Assembly: GCA_024640305.1 (NCBI GenBank)
Contig: JAHEFG010000043.1
Location: 310,001-374,000 of the forward strand
Reading direction: 5' to 3'
Length of the DNA stretch: 64,000 nucleotides
DNA from: Gammaproteobacteria bacterium
GTDB lineage: Bacteria > Pseudomonadota > Gammaproteobacteria > Steroidobacterales > Woeseiaceae
Of the stretch, positions 7,852 through 16,756 are shown piece after piece. Each line of letters opens with the position of its first letter. Position 1 is the stretch's first letter. Under the pieces are notes generated by a model. It saw only the letters and a program-made list of their open reading frames with translations. It was not told the DNA's origin and made no database searches. The translations under genes were made by a program, and so were the position numbers.

Positions 7852-10398
7852 TTACGATTTGCTTACTTTCTTTTTGCTATTAGCTTTCTTGCGTACTTTT
7901 TTCCTGCTCGGCGCGTTCTTTTTCGCCGTGGTGGTGGGTGCTGCTTGCGGAGTGCTCGGACATCTGGCGAGCTCCTCGGGTGAGAAATCGTCTACAGCCA
8001 ACAGCGCAGAAACTTTCTCATGATAGTCACGCAATTCTGCGGCTTCGTTCTTGCTGATGACGCCAGCATGTTCTGCCTCATCGATCTGACCACCGAGAGC
8101 TCCGGGATGGATCAAGCCCTCCCGCTCTGCCTGTCGAAGCCGGCGCTCCATCGGCGAGTATTTCTCGGCCAGTTCGAGCGCTTCCTGCAGGAGCCCAAGC
8201 GGATTGCCTGGTTCAAGTGTCGTATACGCCTCGCGGCTTAGGCGTTCGCGAGCTTCGCCCGAGCGGGTCATCATTTGCACTACTTTGCGGCCGATATCAT
8301 CTGAAGGTGCCGAATACGTTCTGCCACGCGGGAAAATGAATACGCGTAGAAAAGCCGCAACCCAGCGATTCGGGAAGTTTCGCAGGAATGCGTGTAACGA
8401 CTCCTGTGCCTGGTACATCAGTGTGCGAACAGACCACTCGACGAGTGGCAGGTCGGTTGCCCGTCGTCCCTGGTTCTCGAAATGTTTCAACACAGTCGAC
8501 GCGAGGTACATCGAGCTCAACACATCCCCAAGTCGCGCCGACAACAGTTCACGCTTTTTCAGCGCGCCGCCCAACGTGAGCATCGCGAAATCGGACGCGA
8601 GCGCGAATGCGGCGCTGTAGCGATTGATGTTTTGGTAATAGCGACGTGTCGGCGTATTCAGTGGTACGCGACTGAACTTGGCGTGCGTCAGTGCGAGAAA
8701 AAGTGAACGTGCCAAATTGCTGATCGCGTAGCCGATATGGCCAAATAAAGCCTTGTCAAATTCGATCAGCCCCCGATCAGTGTCCTCGTCTGCCGCAGCG
8801 TGCATTTCCGGTAGTACGAACGGGTGACAACGGATCGCACCCTGGCCGTAAATGATCAGGCTGCGCGTCAGGATGTTTGCACCTTCCACCGTTATCGCGA
8901 TAGGCGCGGCCATGAAACTGCGGCCGATGTAATTATTTGGCCCCAGGCTGATGGCTTTGCCGCCGTGAACATCCATCGTGTCGCTGCTGACTTTCCGGCC
9001 GAGTTCGGTGCAGTGATACTTGAGTATCGCCGACGGCACCGCGGGCTTTTCACCCTGGTCAATTGCGCCAGAGGTAACCGATACCGCCGCATTCATTATG
9101 TAGGTGTGACCGGCAATACGCGTCAGGGCCTCTCCGACACCTTCAAATTTGGCGATCGACGTATTGAATTGCTTGCGGATCATCGTATACGCACCGGACG
9201 CGTAACTGGCGGCTTGACCACCACCGGCACCAGTTGACGGCAATGTGATTGCGCGACCGACGGACAGCAATTCCATGAGCATCTTCCAGCCTTTGCCGGC
9301 CATGTCCCCGCCACCGATAATGCTGTCGAGCGGCACGAATACATCCGTACCGGTTGTTGGGCCGTTCAAAAATGCAATTGTCATTGGATGATGGCGACGA
9401 CCGACAACGACACCCGGAAGATCTGTCGGAATCAATGCGACTGTTATGCCGTAGTCATCCTTGTCACCGATCAGGTGGTCAGGATCGTAGAGCTTGAAAG
9501 CAAGGCCGAGCACCGTCGCAACAGGCGCCAGTGTGATGTATCGCTTGTTCCAGTTGAGTCGAATACCGATCGTCTGCTTGCCGTTCCACTTGCCTTTGCA
9601 CACGACACCGCTGTCGATCAATGAGGCCGCATCTGAGCCGGCCTCGGGCGATGTCAAAGCGAAGCACGGGATTTCAGTGCCAGCAGCGAGACCGGGAAGG
9701 TAGTGGTTCTTCTGTTCCTCGGTGCCATAGTGCAGCAGCAACTCGGCCGGACCGAGAGAATTGGGCACGCCAATGGTTGATGAAGCTGTTGGGCTGCGGC
9801 TGGCCAGTTTGGCGATGACCATCGCGTTCGCGTATGCCGAGAATTCCAGGCCCCCGTACTGCTTCGGAATAATCATCGCAAAGAAGCGCTGTTCGATAAT
9901 GAAGTCCCAGACTTCTTTCGGCATATCCGCCAGTTCGTGGCAGATTTGCCAGTCGTCGAGCATTCGGCACAGCTCTTCGCACGGGCCATCCAGGAACGCC
10001 TGCTCTTCGTCGGACAAAGTCGGCGCCGGGTAGGACATGAGGCGATCCCACTGGGGCATTCCCGAGAACAATTCGCCGTCCCACCAGACATTGCCAGCTT
10101 CAAGCGCCTCGCGCTCGGTTTCAGACATTGCGGGCAACATCTTGCGATAGACAGCCAGCAGGGGTTTGGTGATTTTTTCCCGCCGCAGGTCAATGAGATT
10201 CGGAATTACCATTGCAGCGAACCCGAGCCACAAAATCGGTAGCAGGATCCAGCCACCATTGCCGAAAATTGTGTAGGCGAGTAAGGCAAGCCCCGTTGCA
10301 ACCGTGGACGTACGCAAATCGATACGCCGGTAGGCAAGAAATATGCCGCCGCCGACAAACAGCAGTAACCACGCTAGACTCACAAGCAAACTCGACAC
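7852..10398 (-). CDS. fadE: Membrane-associated acyl-CoA dehydrogenase
   Basis: First oxidation step of fatty acid beta-oxidation. The 848-residue protein has the FadE layout: N-terminal hydrophobic segments (SLLVSLAWLLLFVGGGIFL and a second pair), then an acyl-CoA dehydrogenase core with CFALTSPEAGSDAASL and a substrate-domain region PSTGAGGGQAA. GTG at 10398 is chosen since AAGGGG stands six bases upstream; an in-frame TTG at 10437 lies in the hairpin region. The C-terminus ends in an unusual Lys/Arg-rich tail of about 28 residues after a Thr/Pro stretch. It shares strand with mdh upstream and the DUF4286 gene downstream. Confidence 0.93.
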   Translation of the reverse strand: MSSLLVSLAWLLLFVGGGIFLAYRRIDLRTSTVATGLALLAYTIFGNGGWILLPILWLGFAAMVIPNLIDLRREKITKPLLAVYRKMLPAMSETEREALEAGNVWWDGELFSGMPQWDRLMSYPAPTLSDEEQAFLDGPCEELCRMLDDWQICHELADMPKEVWDFIIEQRFFAMIIPKQYGGLEFSAYANAMVIAKLASRSPTASSTIGVPNSLGPAELLLHYGTEEQKNHYLPGLAAGTEIPCFALTSPEAGSDAASLIDSGVVCKGKWNGKQTIGIRLNWNKRYITLAPVATVLGLAFKLYDPDHLIGDKDDYGITVALIPTDLPGVVVGRRHHPMTIAFLNGPTTGTDVFVPLDSIIGGGDMAGKGWKMLMELLSVGRAITLPSTGAGGGQAASYASGAYTMIRKQFNTSIAKFEGVGEALTRIAGHTYIMNAAVSVTSGAIDQGEKPAVPSAILKYHCTELGRKVSSDTMDVHGGKAISLGPNNYIGRSFMAAPIAITVEGANILTRSLIIYGQGAIRCHPFVLPEMHAAADEDTDRGLIEFDKALFGHIGYAISNLARSLFLALTHAKFSRVPLNTPTRRYYQNINRYSAAFALASDFAMLTLGGALKKRELLSARLGDVLSSMYLASTVLKHFENQGRRATDLPLVEWSVRTLMYQAQESLHAFLRNFPNRWVAAFLRVFIFPRGRTYSAPSDDIGRKVVQMMTRSGEARERLSREAYTTLEPGNPLGLLQEALELAEKYSPMERRLRQAEREGLIHPGALGGQIDEAEHAGVISKNEAAELRDYHEKVSALLAVDDFSPEELARCPSTPQAAPTTTAKKNAPSRKKVRKKANSKKKVSKS

Positions 10399-10427
10399 TT
10401 CAAACCCCTTGATAAATTCAATTGACC

Positions 10428-10470
10428 AGCACGACAAACCCTATCACCAAGGCACAGGGTTTGCCGTGCT
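10428..10470 (-). terminator. Long hairpin between mdh and fadE
   Basis: A 15-bp inverted repeat (10428-10442 against 10456-10470, one G-U pair) with a 13-base loop directly follows the mdh stop. There is no T-tract after it, so it could be a terminator helper, an mRNA 3' stabiliser or an attenuator for fadE. The structure is seen directly; the role is inferred. Confidence 0.45.
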
Positions 10471-10480
10471 CGTAATCACA

Positions 10481-11458
10481 CTAGAGTAGTTCCTCAATCG
10501 CCGCTCGTTCTTCGCGCAATTCGACTTCCGTCGCATCCATGCGTTCGCGGCTGAATTCGGAAATGTCCAGATCCTGGACGATTTCGTATTCACCACCACG
10601 GCAACGAACCGGATAGGAATAAATGACACCTGGCTCAACGCCATAGCTGCCATCAGCCGGAATGCCCATGCTGACCCAGTCGCCATCCGGGGAGCCCAAC
10701 ACCCAATCGCGCATGTGATCGATGGCGGCAGATGCGGCCGAAGCGGCTGACGACGCGCCACGGGCCTTGATAATTGCCGCGCCACGTTGCTGTACGACCG
10801 GGATGAAATCGTCCACCAGCCAGGTTTGGTCGACCAGATCCAGCGCAGGTGTGCCATCAACCAATGTGTGAGAGATGTCCGGATACTGTGTGGCGGAATG
10901 ATTGCCCCAGATCGTCATGCGTTCTACATCATTTACGTGCTTGCCCGTTTTTGCAGCAAGCTGGGCAGAGGCGCGATTGTGATCGAGGCGGGTCATCGAC
11001 GTGAAGTTGCGTGGGTTCAGGTCAGGCGCGTTGCATTGAGTAATCAGCGCATTCGTGTTCGCCGGGTTACCGACAACCAGTACGCGAATATCTTTGCTCG
11101 CATTGTCATTCATTGCCTTACCCTGCACCGAGAAGATCGCCGCGTTTGCTTCAAGCAGATCTTTGCGCTCCATGCCAGGACCTCTTGGCCGGGCCCCGAC
11201 GAGTAATGCATAGTCGCTGTCTTTGAAAGCCAGGTTCGGGTCGTCTGTAGCGACAATCCCCGCAAGAGTGCTGAAAGCACAATCATCGAGTTCCATGACC
11301 ACGCCATGGAGTGCGGGCAGGGCCGGCGGAATCTCGAGTAGCTGCAGAATGACTGGTTGATCGGCGCCGAGCATCTGGCCGGAGGCGATACGAAAGGCGA
11401 GCTGATAGCCGATTTGGCCGGCAGCGCCGGTTATGGTGACGCGAACTGGTGACTTCAT
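10481..11458 (-). CDS. mdh: Malate dehydrogenase
   Basis: NAD-dependent malate/oxaloacetate interconversion in the TCA cycle, 325 residues, cytosolic. The Rossmann motif is [13 protein letters not shown] (residues 10-22), the substrate-binding loop contains [16 protein letters not shown], and the catalytic Asp and His are in TRLDHNRA and [11 protein letters not shown]. This is the longer two-type MDH with the GAAGQIGY signature rather than the short E. coli type. ATG at 11458 is preferred to an upstream extension of 20 residues because an AGGAATAAG ribosome site precedes it and the fold begins there. Confidence 0.95.
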   Translation of the reverse strand: MKSPVRVTITGAAGQIGYQLAFRIASGQMLGADQPVILQLLEIPPALPALHGVVMELDDCAFSTLAGIVATDDPNLAFKDSDYALLVGARPRGPGMERKDLLEANAAIFSVQGKAMNDNASKDIRVLVVGNPANTNALITQCNAPDLNPRNFTSMTRLDHNRASAQLAAKTGKHVNDVERMTIWGNHSATQYPDISHTLVDGTPALDLVDQTWLVDDFIPVVQQRGAAIIKARGASSAASAASAAIDHMRDWVLGSPDGDWVSMGIPADGSYGVEPGVIYSYPVRCRGGEYEIVQDLDISEFSRERMDATEVELREERAAIEELL

Positions 11459-11553
11459 TTTCTTATTCCTGGTTGGTCGCAGTGAAAAAGCATAGCTTTG
11501 CGGCGGCGATTTTAGCATCCGCCGGGTTGCACAGCACTTGTTAGATACCGAAA

Positions 11554-12288
11554 CTAAAGTGGTTCGTCGGCCGGGTAGGCGGCGTCGAATAGTGCGCGTT
11601 GCTCGTTTGCTTCAGCCATTCGACCGGTATCTTCGAGCCTTTGAATGCAAAGCAGCCAGGAGTCTGGATTTGCGACCTCGGTTTCAGTGCAGGAGGGCTC
11701 CGCAGAATCTGCGGCAATCGTCGCTGCACCCAGTTCGTGATGCGATTCGCTCATGTTGCCCGTGCTCCGTGTCGTAATTTCCCTGGCCCGGGCCGGCATA
11801 TCGTCGTCTTTCATGGAAAACTCTTCCGCACTGCCGGGCTTCGCCGCAATCTGCTGGCGAAGATCCTTGCTCATTTTCGCTGCGCGCTTCCTTTCCGCAG
11901 GCACCTCGGCCTCCTGCAAGGCTTCAGGGAGTGCCTCGGTTTTGATCTGCTCAGTTCTGTTTAACTCAGGTGCAGGCGCGGCTGAGGACGCGGGTGCATG
12001 AGCGTCGAGTCGACCGGACGGCAGTATCACATCGCTGCTTTCAGGAACGGGCGCGTTCGTGATTTCGAGCACCAGTGCGACGCAGAGGGTTATCGTCGCT
12101 GCCCAGGCCATCGGGCGCGTCCAGGACACAGACCTGAGGTAGCGCGGGCGTGCTGCTTCGGCAGCCTGCCGCATTACCGCCCTGTTGAGGTGCTCAGGTG
12201 CAAGCTCGTTCGCCATCTCTTTGTAGGTTTGGGTGACGCGCGAGTCCATTTCGCCATCGGACTGCGGTCTGATTCGATCTTCGGTCAT
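11554..12288 (-). CDS. Putative anti-sigma factor, single-pass membrane protein
   Basis: A 244-residue protein with an N-terminal cytoplasmic part, one membrane segment ([18 protein letters not shown], about residues 58-75) and a long Ala/Glu-rich exported region ending in a Cys pair ([15 protein letters not shown]). I do not recognise a zinc anti-sigma HxxxCxxC motif. Its ATG overlaps the stop of the upstream ECF sigma gene (ATGA), which is the usual arrangement for a cognate anti-sigma factor. The role is therefore inferred from context and topology. Confidence 0.65.
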   Translation of the reverse strand: MTEDRIRPQSDGEMDSRVTQTYKEMANELAPEHLNRAVMRQAAEAARPRYLRSVSWTRPMAWAATITLCVALVLEITNAPVPESSDVILPSGRLDAHAPASSAAPAPELNRTEQIKTEALPEALQEAEVPAERKRAAKMSKDLRQQIAAKPGSAEEFSMKDDDMPARAREITTRSTGNMSESHHELGAATIAADSAEPSCTETEVANPDSWLLCIQRLEDTGRMAEANEQRALFDAAYPADEPL

Positions 12289-12920
12289 GATGTCTCCGCT
12301 GGCTCATCTATCGCTACGCGCAATTTGTTCACGGCGTAACGAAGTCGGCTTTTCGCGGTTTCGCGATTGGCGCCAGTGACTGACGCGATTTGGTCAAGAT
12401 TCAGCCCTGCCTCTTCGTGCAGCAGGAACACATCGCGTTGCTCTTCGGGCAGCTCCCTTAAGGCGGTATCAAGCCTGCGCCTTGCCATACTTCTCTCTGC
12501 CAATGCCTCAGGCTGGTCTCCCGGGTCAGGCCGACTGTCCGGTTCGACATCGACAGTGTGGGAGTGTCGTTTGTTACGGCGAATGTGGTCGATGAAACAA
12601 TTGTGCGCTACGCGATAGAGAAAGGTCGAAAACTTCGCTGTTGGCCGATAATTTTGCCGCGATTTGATGATCTTCCCCCAAACATCCTGAAATATGTCCT
12701 CTGCGGTGTCGCGGTGGTGGCAGAGCCTCAATAAATAGCGATAGAGGGCATCATTGTGTCGTTGGTAAAGCACCTCGAACGCCACGACATCGCCGTCGCG
12801 GTAACGCAGCATCAGGGCGCTGTCTTCAGGCGTTTCGTCCATTCTCAGAGCATAGGCGACGGCGGCCGCCCGGGGAACCCGAAATTCAGAGTCGGTCGTC
12901 ATGTGGGTAGCGGTGGCCAT
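12285..12920 (-). CDS. ECF RNA polymerase sigma factor
   Basis: Sigma-70 family regulator of the extracytoplasmic-function type. Region 2 is seen as FEVLYQRHNDALYRYLLRL and AEDIFQDVWGKIIKS, region 4 as LRELPEEQRDVFLLHEEAG followed by the helix-turn-helix LDQIASVTGANRETAKSRL. The longest version is 211 residues; the ATG at 12842 (MDETPEDSALM) would give a 185-residue protein closer to the family norm, and the start is unresolved. It is coupled to the membrane protein downstream, suggesting an envelope signal. Confidence 0.88.
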   Translation of the reverse strand: MATATHMTTDSEFRVPRAAAVAYALRMDETPEDSALMLRYRDGDVVAFEVLYQRHNDALYRYLLRLCHHRDTAEDIFQDVWGKIIKSRQNYRPTAKFSTFLYRVAHNCFIDHIRRNKRHSHTVDVEPDSRPDPGDQPEALAERSMARRRLDTALRELPEEQRDVFLLHEEAGLNLDQIASVTGANRETAKSRLRYAVNKLRVAIDEPAETS

Positions 12921-12976
12921 ATCTTTACAAACGGGGTAGGCAGGCCGTTCGGGTTAGCAAAACTGTGAAAAAAGGC

Positions 12977-13004
12977 TTGCAAAGAGCAATATTGGTGTTA
13001 TAGT
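12977..13004 (+). promoter_or_regulatory. Promoter of the small-peptide/GntR/ABC operon
   Basis: TTGCAA at 12977-12982 and TATAGT at 12999-13004, separated by 16 bases. The -10 box lies inside the palindromic operator, so a bound repressor would block polymerase. Confidence 0.55.
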
Positions 13005-13016
13005 CAACTATAACAC
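12995..13016 (+). promoter_or_regulatory. Palindromic operator, probable GntR (YtrA-type) site
   Basis: A perfect inverted repeat with GTGTTATAG at 12995-13003 and CTATAACAC at 13008-13016 around a four-base centre. It covers the -10 box and lies 36 bases before the 54-codon gene. Operators of YtrA-subfamily GntR regulators are typically such TATA-containing palindromes at their own promoter, so autorepression by the regulator at 13386 is inferred. Confidence 0.7.
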
Positions 13017-13051
13017 TAGCTCACTAGCAAGAAAGAACCTGTGGAGCAGCA

Positions 13052-13216
13052 ATGAAACATCTAATTCGACGCTACCTGAACGAAATTGTTGGCCTGACAA
13101 TGATGGCACTCCTGACAATTGCGCTCGTGGCAGGTCAGGTCGAAGCAACGACCCAGGAAGCGGCGGCCAAGAGCGCAGCGGATGCCATTGAAATTCACGT
13201 TAGTTTCAAAGGCTAA
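13052..13216 (+). CDS. 54-residue single-pass membrane peptide, first gene of GntR/ABC operon
   Basis: An ORF of 54 codons starts with ATG at 13052, five bases after a GGAG ribosome site, and begins MKHLIRRYLNEIVG, followed by a hydrophobic stretch (about residues 12-29) ending in VAGQVEA and a short Ala-rich polar tail. It could be a signal-anchored or secreted small protein; an A-x-A-like processing site around VEA is possible. It is the first frame after the operator and promoter, and a strong hairpin terminator separates it from the regulator gene. I do not recognise a family. Its likely link is to the ABC transporter that follows, as substrate, sensor or accessory subunit. Confidence 0.6.
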   Translation: MKHLIRRYLNEIVGLTMMALLTIALVAGQVEATTQEAAAKSAADAIEIHVSFKG

Positions 13217-13291
13217 TAGGATCGTTGCGCTGGACATGACCACATATTCAGTTTCCGTCCCCAAGGCGAGTAAAGTAGCGACGGACTTGTT

Positions 13292-13325
13292 GCGCCAGCC
13301 TGTACACGCAGGCTGGCGCCTTTTT
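13292..13325 (+). terminator. Intrinsic terminator between small peptide gene and gntR
   Basis: A perfect 11-bp stem (13292-13302 with 13309-13319), six-base loop, then C and five T. It should partially terminate transcripts of the 54-codon gene, making the downstream regulator and transporter less abundant than the peptide. Confidence 0.8.
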
Positions 13326-13385
13326 AATCAACAACCTTTGCTGCTCGAAAAAAGCGGCGACCAATACAGGCAGGGCACATAAACG

Positions 13386-13769
13386 ATGGACCCGAAATGG
13401 AATGAAGATCTGCCGATTTACCGACAACTACGGGATCGAGTCGTTGCGATGATCCTGGAGGGCGTGCTAGGTGATGGCGACGCGCTGCCTTCCGTGCGCA
13501 ATGTCGCCGCCGAGTATCGTCTCAACCCGCTGACGGTTCTGAAGGGCTATCAGGAGCTCGTTGACGAAGGACTGGTCGAGAAGAAACGTGGGCGCGGCAT
13601 GTTTGTGAACGACGGCGCTCGGCAGCAATTGCTGAAAGACGAGCGCCAACGTTTTGTTGAGAAGGAGTGGCCGGTGATATTTGCCACCATCCAGCGTCTC
13701 GGGCTCGACATTGTGGCCTTGAGTGAACAGGAACAAGAGGGAAAAGGCGTAGGAGATAAGGATGACTAG
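13386..13769 (+). CDS. GntR-family regulator, YtrA subfamily
   Basis: A 127-residue DNA-binding protein. The N-terminal winged helix (YRQLRDRVVAMILEG, LPSVRNVAAEYRLNPLTVLKGYQELVDEG, GRGMFV) is typical GntR, and the effector part is only about 50 residues of helix, the hallmark of the short YtrA subfamily that usually controls ABC transporter operons. Its stop overlaps the ATPase gene by eight bases. The likely target is the palindrome at 12995-13016. The inducing signal is unknown; for relatives it is often cell-wall or antimicrobial stress. Confidence 0.9.
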   Translation: MDPKWNEDLPIYRQLRDRVVAMILEGVLGDGDALPSVRNVAAEYRLNPLTVLKGYQELVDEGLVEKKRGRGMFVNDGARQQLLKDERQRFVEKEWPVIFATIQRLGLDIVALSEQEQEGKGVGDKDD

Positions 13770-14619
13770 TCTGGTCAGTGCCAGGAACGTATCGAAGAGC
13801 TTCGGGTCTGTTCGAGCCGTGGATAATGTCAGCTTTGACATCGAAAAGGGCAAAATTACAGGGCTTTTCGGTCCGAATGGTGCTGGCAAAACTACTCTGT
13901 TAAAGGCCTTACTTGGGTTGACAGATTGTGATGGTGACTTGTCCGTCCTGGGGCTGGATCCGTTTCGGCAGCGCAAGGAACTAATGAAGAATATTTGTTT
14001 CATTGCCGATGTGGCCGTGTTGCCAGGCTGGATAAAAGTCGAGCAGTTACTCGATTTCGTAGAGGCCACGCACCCGAACTATTCGCGAAAACGCTCGGAG
14101 GAGTTGTTGTCCCGAACCAAGGTTCGCAAGAATGCCAAGGTGCGCGAACTATCCAAAGGCATGGTCACTCAGCTGCACCTGTCAATCATAACGGCAGTAG
14201 ATGCGCGGCTTCTTGTTCTCGATGAGCCGACACTCGGTCTGGACATCATTTTTCGCAAAGAGTTTTACAGTAACCTGCTCAACGACTATTTCGACGGCGA
14301 GCGAACGATCCTCATTACGACTCATCAGGTTGAGGAAATCGAAAACCTGATGACCGACATCATCTTTATCAACGACGGTCGCTTGCTCCTGGATACAAGT
14401 ATGGAGTCACTTGCGAGCAAATATGTTGAGCTTGTGACGTCCGGCGAAGACGCCGACAGGGCGCGGAGCCTTGGGCCGCTATATGAGCGCGATGTGTTTG
14501 GCAAAAAGGTGATGACATTCGAGGGGGTCGACAGGGACAAGGTGTCAGCTTTTGGAGAACTGCATACTCCGTCGGTCGCCGATTTATTTGTCGCAAAGGT
14601 CATGGGGGCAGCAGGATGA
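13762..14619 (+). CDS. ABC transporter ATP-binding protein
   Basis: A 285-residue ATPase. Walker A is GPNGAGKT (residues 37-44), the signature is the atypical LSKGMVTQLHLS (Met and Val replacing the usual GQ), Walker B is LLVLDEPTLGLD, and the switch His is in TTHQVEEIE. This matches the single-ATPase exporters or drug/bacitracin-type systems found with YtrA regulators. It overlaps the gntR gene upstream and the permease gene downstream (ATGA), so the three proteins are probably made together. The substrate cannot be read from the sequence. Confidence 0.92.
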   Translation: MTSLVSARNVSKSFGSVRAVDNVSFDIEKGKITGLFGPNGAGKTTLLKALLGLTDCDGDLSVLGLDPFRQRKELMKNICFIADVAVLPGWIKVEQLLDFVEATHPNYSRKRSEELLSRTKVRKNAKVRELSKGMVTQLHLSIITAVDARLLVLDEPTLGLDIIFRKEFYSNLLNDYFDGERTILITTHQVEEIENLMTDIIFINDGRLLLDTSMESLASKYVELVTSGEDADRARSLGPLYERDVFGKKVMTFEGVDRDKVSAFGELHTPSVADLFVAKVMGAAG

Positions 14620-15542
14620 TTACGAACCAATTAGCACTGATGCGGCGCGAGATTTGGGAGCATCGCTCGATCTGGATTACGCCTGCGGCAGTAGCGACGA
14701 TCACAACACTGATGGCTGTAGCGATGGTCATAGCGGTAGCCGCGTTCGGCGAAATACTCAATCCGGATATTGAGAAGATCGCGGATGCGACGGTGCCGGA
14801 ATCGATGCGGCGGGTTGCGCTCGCCGTTTTCCTGTTAGGCAATACGACCGTATTCCTGTTTGCGATGTGGTTTCTCGGGATTTTCTATTGCCTGGATGCT
14901 CTGTACGCGGAGCGCAAGGATAAGAGCATTCTATTCTGGCGCTCATTGCCGATTACTGATGCCGAAACGGTGGTGTCAAAACTCCTAACGGTGGCTATTG
15001 CAATACCGCTGGCCACGATGGCCGGGGTCATAGTCTCCCATCTTCTGAACCTGATCATCGTCAGCATTTGGCTGGCCTCCGAAGGCGCGAACCCGATGCG
15101 GTTTATCTGGGGCGCTGTACCGTTGTTCGATACGTGGATCGCTGTAACTACGATATTACTCGCGGTGCCGATCTGGCTGGCTCCGCTGCTCGGCTGGTTT
15201 CTGTTTATATCGGCGTGGGCAAAGCGTGGCCCGCTCCTTCGCGCAGTATTGCCGATTGCCATTCTGCCTATTCTCGAATACATCGTCTTCAGATCGTGGA
15301 CGCTCGGCGAAGCAATCCTGTCCCGGTTGAGTATCATTACCATGCCGATCTTCGAATCGATCGCAAAAGCGGGGTTCGACGAGGACGACCTGCAATCAAT
15401 GCTGTCGGAGAACATCAGCCTGGTGTCCTGGCTGGATTACGGCAGATTTCTGACCAGCATCGAAGTCTGGGCCGGACTTGTCGTATGCGGCATATTCTCT
15501 ACTGCAGCGATATACGTTCGGCGGTATCGCGACGAGAGCTAA
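14616..15542 (+). CDS. ABC transporter permease
   Basis: A 308-residue integral membrane protein with about six hydrophobic segments, beginning with an N-terminal amphipathic stretch (QLALMRREIWEHRSIWITP) and a first helix near residues 20-42. The pattern FYCLDALYAERKDKSILFWRSLP resembles ABC-2 type permeases, in which the cytoplasmic coupling loop has D-x-L-x-x-E-R-K-D-K-S. The start overlaps the ATPase stop by four bases. It probably forms a homodimer with the ATPase. It ends seven bases before the convergent pspF. Confidence 0.85.
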   Translation: MITNQLALMRREIWEHRSIWITPAAVATITTLMAVAMVIAVAAFGEILNPDIEKIADATVPESMRRVALAVFLLGNTTVFLFAMWFLGIFYCLDALYAERKDKSILFWRSLPITDAETVVSKLLTVAIAIPLATMAGVIVSHLLNLIIVSIWLASEGANPMRFIWGAVPLFDTWIAVTTILLAVPIWLAPLLGWFLFISAWAKRGPLLRAVLPIAILPILEYIVFRSWTLGEAILSRLSIITMPIFESIAKAGFDEDDLQSMLSENISLVSWLDYGRFLTSIEVWAGLVVCGIFSTAAIYVRRYRDES

Positions 15543-15549
15543 GGATCCG

Positions 15550-16569
15550 CTAGGAAGGGCGACCGGAGATCTTGTGCTTGCGGAGTTTACCGCGAAACTG
15601 GTGGTAGCTAAGCCCCAATAGATCCGCCGCCATGCTTTGATTGAAGCGTGCTTTCTCTAATGCGGCATTCAACAGGCCTCTTTCGGTTTCTCTGAGCCGC
15701 TGCGGTAAGTCGGTTGGCAGCAACGGCTCCCGTTGCGCTCGAGGTGCCGGGGCCTGTGCTCTGTCTTCCACTGCATCGGCAAGCTTGAACGGCGAATCGA
15801 ATGGATCGAATGCGATAACCGAAATAGCTTGCTCGGGGTCGCCTGACCGATACACAGATCGCTCTATCGTGTTCTTCAGTTCGCGCACATTGCCCGGCCA
15901 TTTGTGCCGCAGTAGTGCCGAGGCGGCTGTAGGTGCGAAACCTGGGAAATAGGCCCGTTTCATTTCGCTGACCATGTTAACGGCGAATGCATGAGCCAGT
16001 GTCAGAATATCCTCGAGGCGCTCTCGCAACGGTGGAATCGTAATGACATCGAACGCGAGGCGATCCAGTAAATCCCGACGGAATCCCCCACTTGCGGCAA
16101 GAGCTAACAGATCCGAATTTGTCGAACCGACAATCCGCACATCGACTCGCAGAGTGTCACTGCCGCCGACCCGTTGAATTTCGCCGTACTCGATTGCGCG
16201 CAGGATCTTCTCCTGCATCCGAGGTGTAATTGTTGCCAGCTCATCGAGAATCATCGAGCCGCCGTCAGCACGCTCAAAGTGACCAATATGAGTGTGCGTC
16301 GCCCCTGTAAATGCACCAGCTTCATGGCCGAACAATTCTGACTCCAGGATTGACTCCGTCAGAGCAGCGCAATTTACCTTTACAACATTTTGCTCCCAAC
16401 GTTCGGAAAGGAAGTGTAGCCGTGAAGCGATCAGCTCCTTGCCGGTGCCGCGCTCGCCAACAACCAAGACGGGTTTGTTTAGCGGAGCCACGCGGGAGAC
16501 GTGTTCGAGCATTTCCAGAAAGGCCGGTGCTTCCCCGATTATTTGCTGGCCAGAGGTCGGTGCAGACAT
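15550..16569 (-). CDS. pspF: Phage shock protein operon activator PspF
   Basis: Sigma-54 dependent bacterial enhancer-binding protein of 339 residues without a receiver domain. Walker A is GERGTGKE (38-45), the sigma-54 contact loop is GAFTGA (85-90), the Walker B region is GGSMILDELATI, and the C-terminus holds a Fis-type helix-turn-helix (NQSMAADLLGLSYHQFRGKL). It is divergent from pspA, whose promoter carries a -24/-12 element, which is the standard pspF-pspA arrangement. PspA normally restrains PspF until envelope stress occurs. Confidence 0.95.
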   Translation of the reverse strand: MSAPTSGQQIIGEAPAFLEMLEHVSRVAPLNKPVLVVGERGTGKELIASRLHFLSERWEQNVVKVNCAALTESILESELFGHEAGAFTGATHTHIGHFERADGGSMILDELATITPRMQEKILRAIEYGEIQRVGGSDTLRVDVRIVGSTNSDLLALAASGGFRRDLLDRLAFDVITIPPLRERLEDILTLAHAFAVNMVSEMKRAYFPGFAPTAASALLRHKWPGNVRELKNTIERSVYRSGDPEQAISVIAFDPFDSPFKLADAVEDRAQAPAPRAQREPLLPTDLPQRLRETERGLLNAALEKARFNQSMAADLLGLSYHQFRGKLRKHKISGRPS

Positions 16570-16701
16570 TGGCTAATTTCACCAGAGAATAGTAAGAAAT
16601 ACCACTAGTTAGCCTAAAACGCCATAATTAACAACCCGGAAATACATCAAATATTATTATTTTCCTTTTAAATACAGTGTGTTATTGCTATCGGCGCGAG
16701 T
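16570..16701 (+). promoter_or_regulatory. pspF-pspA intergenic enhancer region
   Basis: An A/T-rich stretch between the divergent genes, just upstream of the sigma-54 element. By analogy with other psp loci it should hold the PspF binding sites and a bend site for IHF, but I cannot define individual sites by eye. Confidence 0.4.
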
Positions 16702-16717
16702 TGGCATGGATGCTGCA
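16702..16717 (+). promoter_or_regulatory. Sigma-54 (-24/-12) promoter of pspA
   Basis: TGGCATGGATGCTGCA: the invariant GG (16703-16704) and GC (16715-16716) are exactly ten bases apart, and 14 of 16 positions fit the consensus. Transcription should begin about 12 bases further on, which rules out start codons before 16729 for pspA. Confidence 0.82.
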
Positions 16718-16756
16718 GTACTAATCATGAGTTTCACCAATTACGAGGAAAGAGCC

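Noticed and set aside
13119-13382. 87-codon frame between the small peptide gene and gntR
   Set aside because: It overlaps the 54-codon gene and runs through the terminator hairpin, with no ribosome site.
16679-16756. Longer pspA reading
   Set aside because: It would include the sigma-54 promoter, so it cannot be in the transcript.
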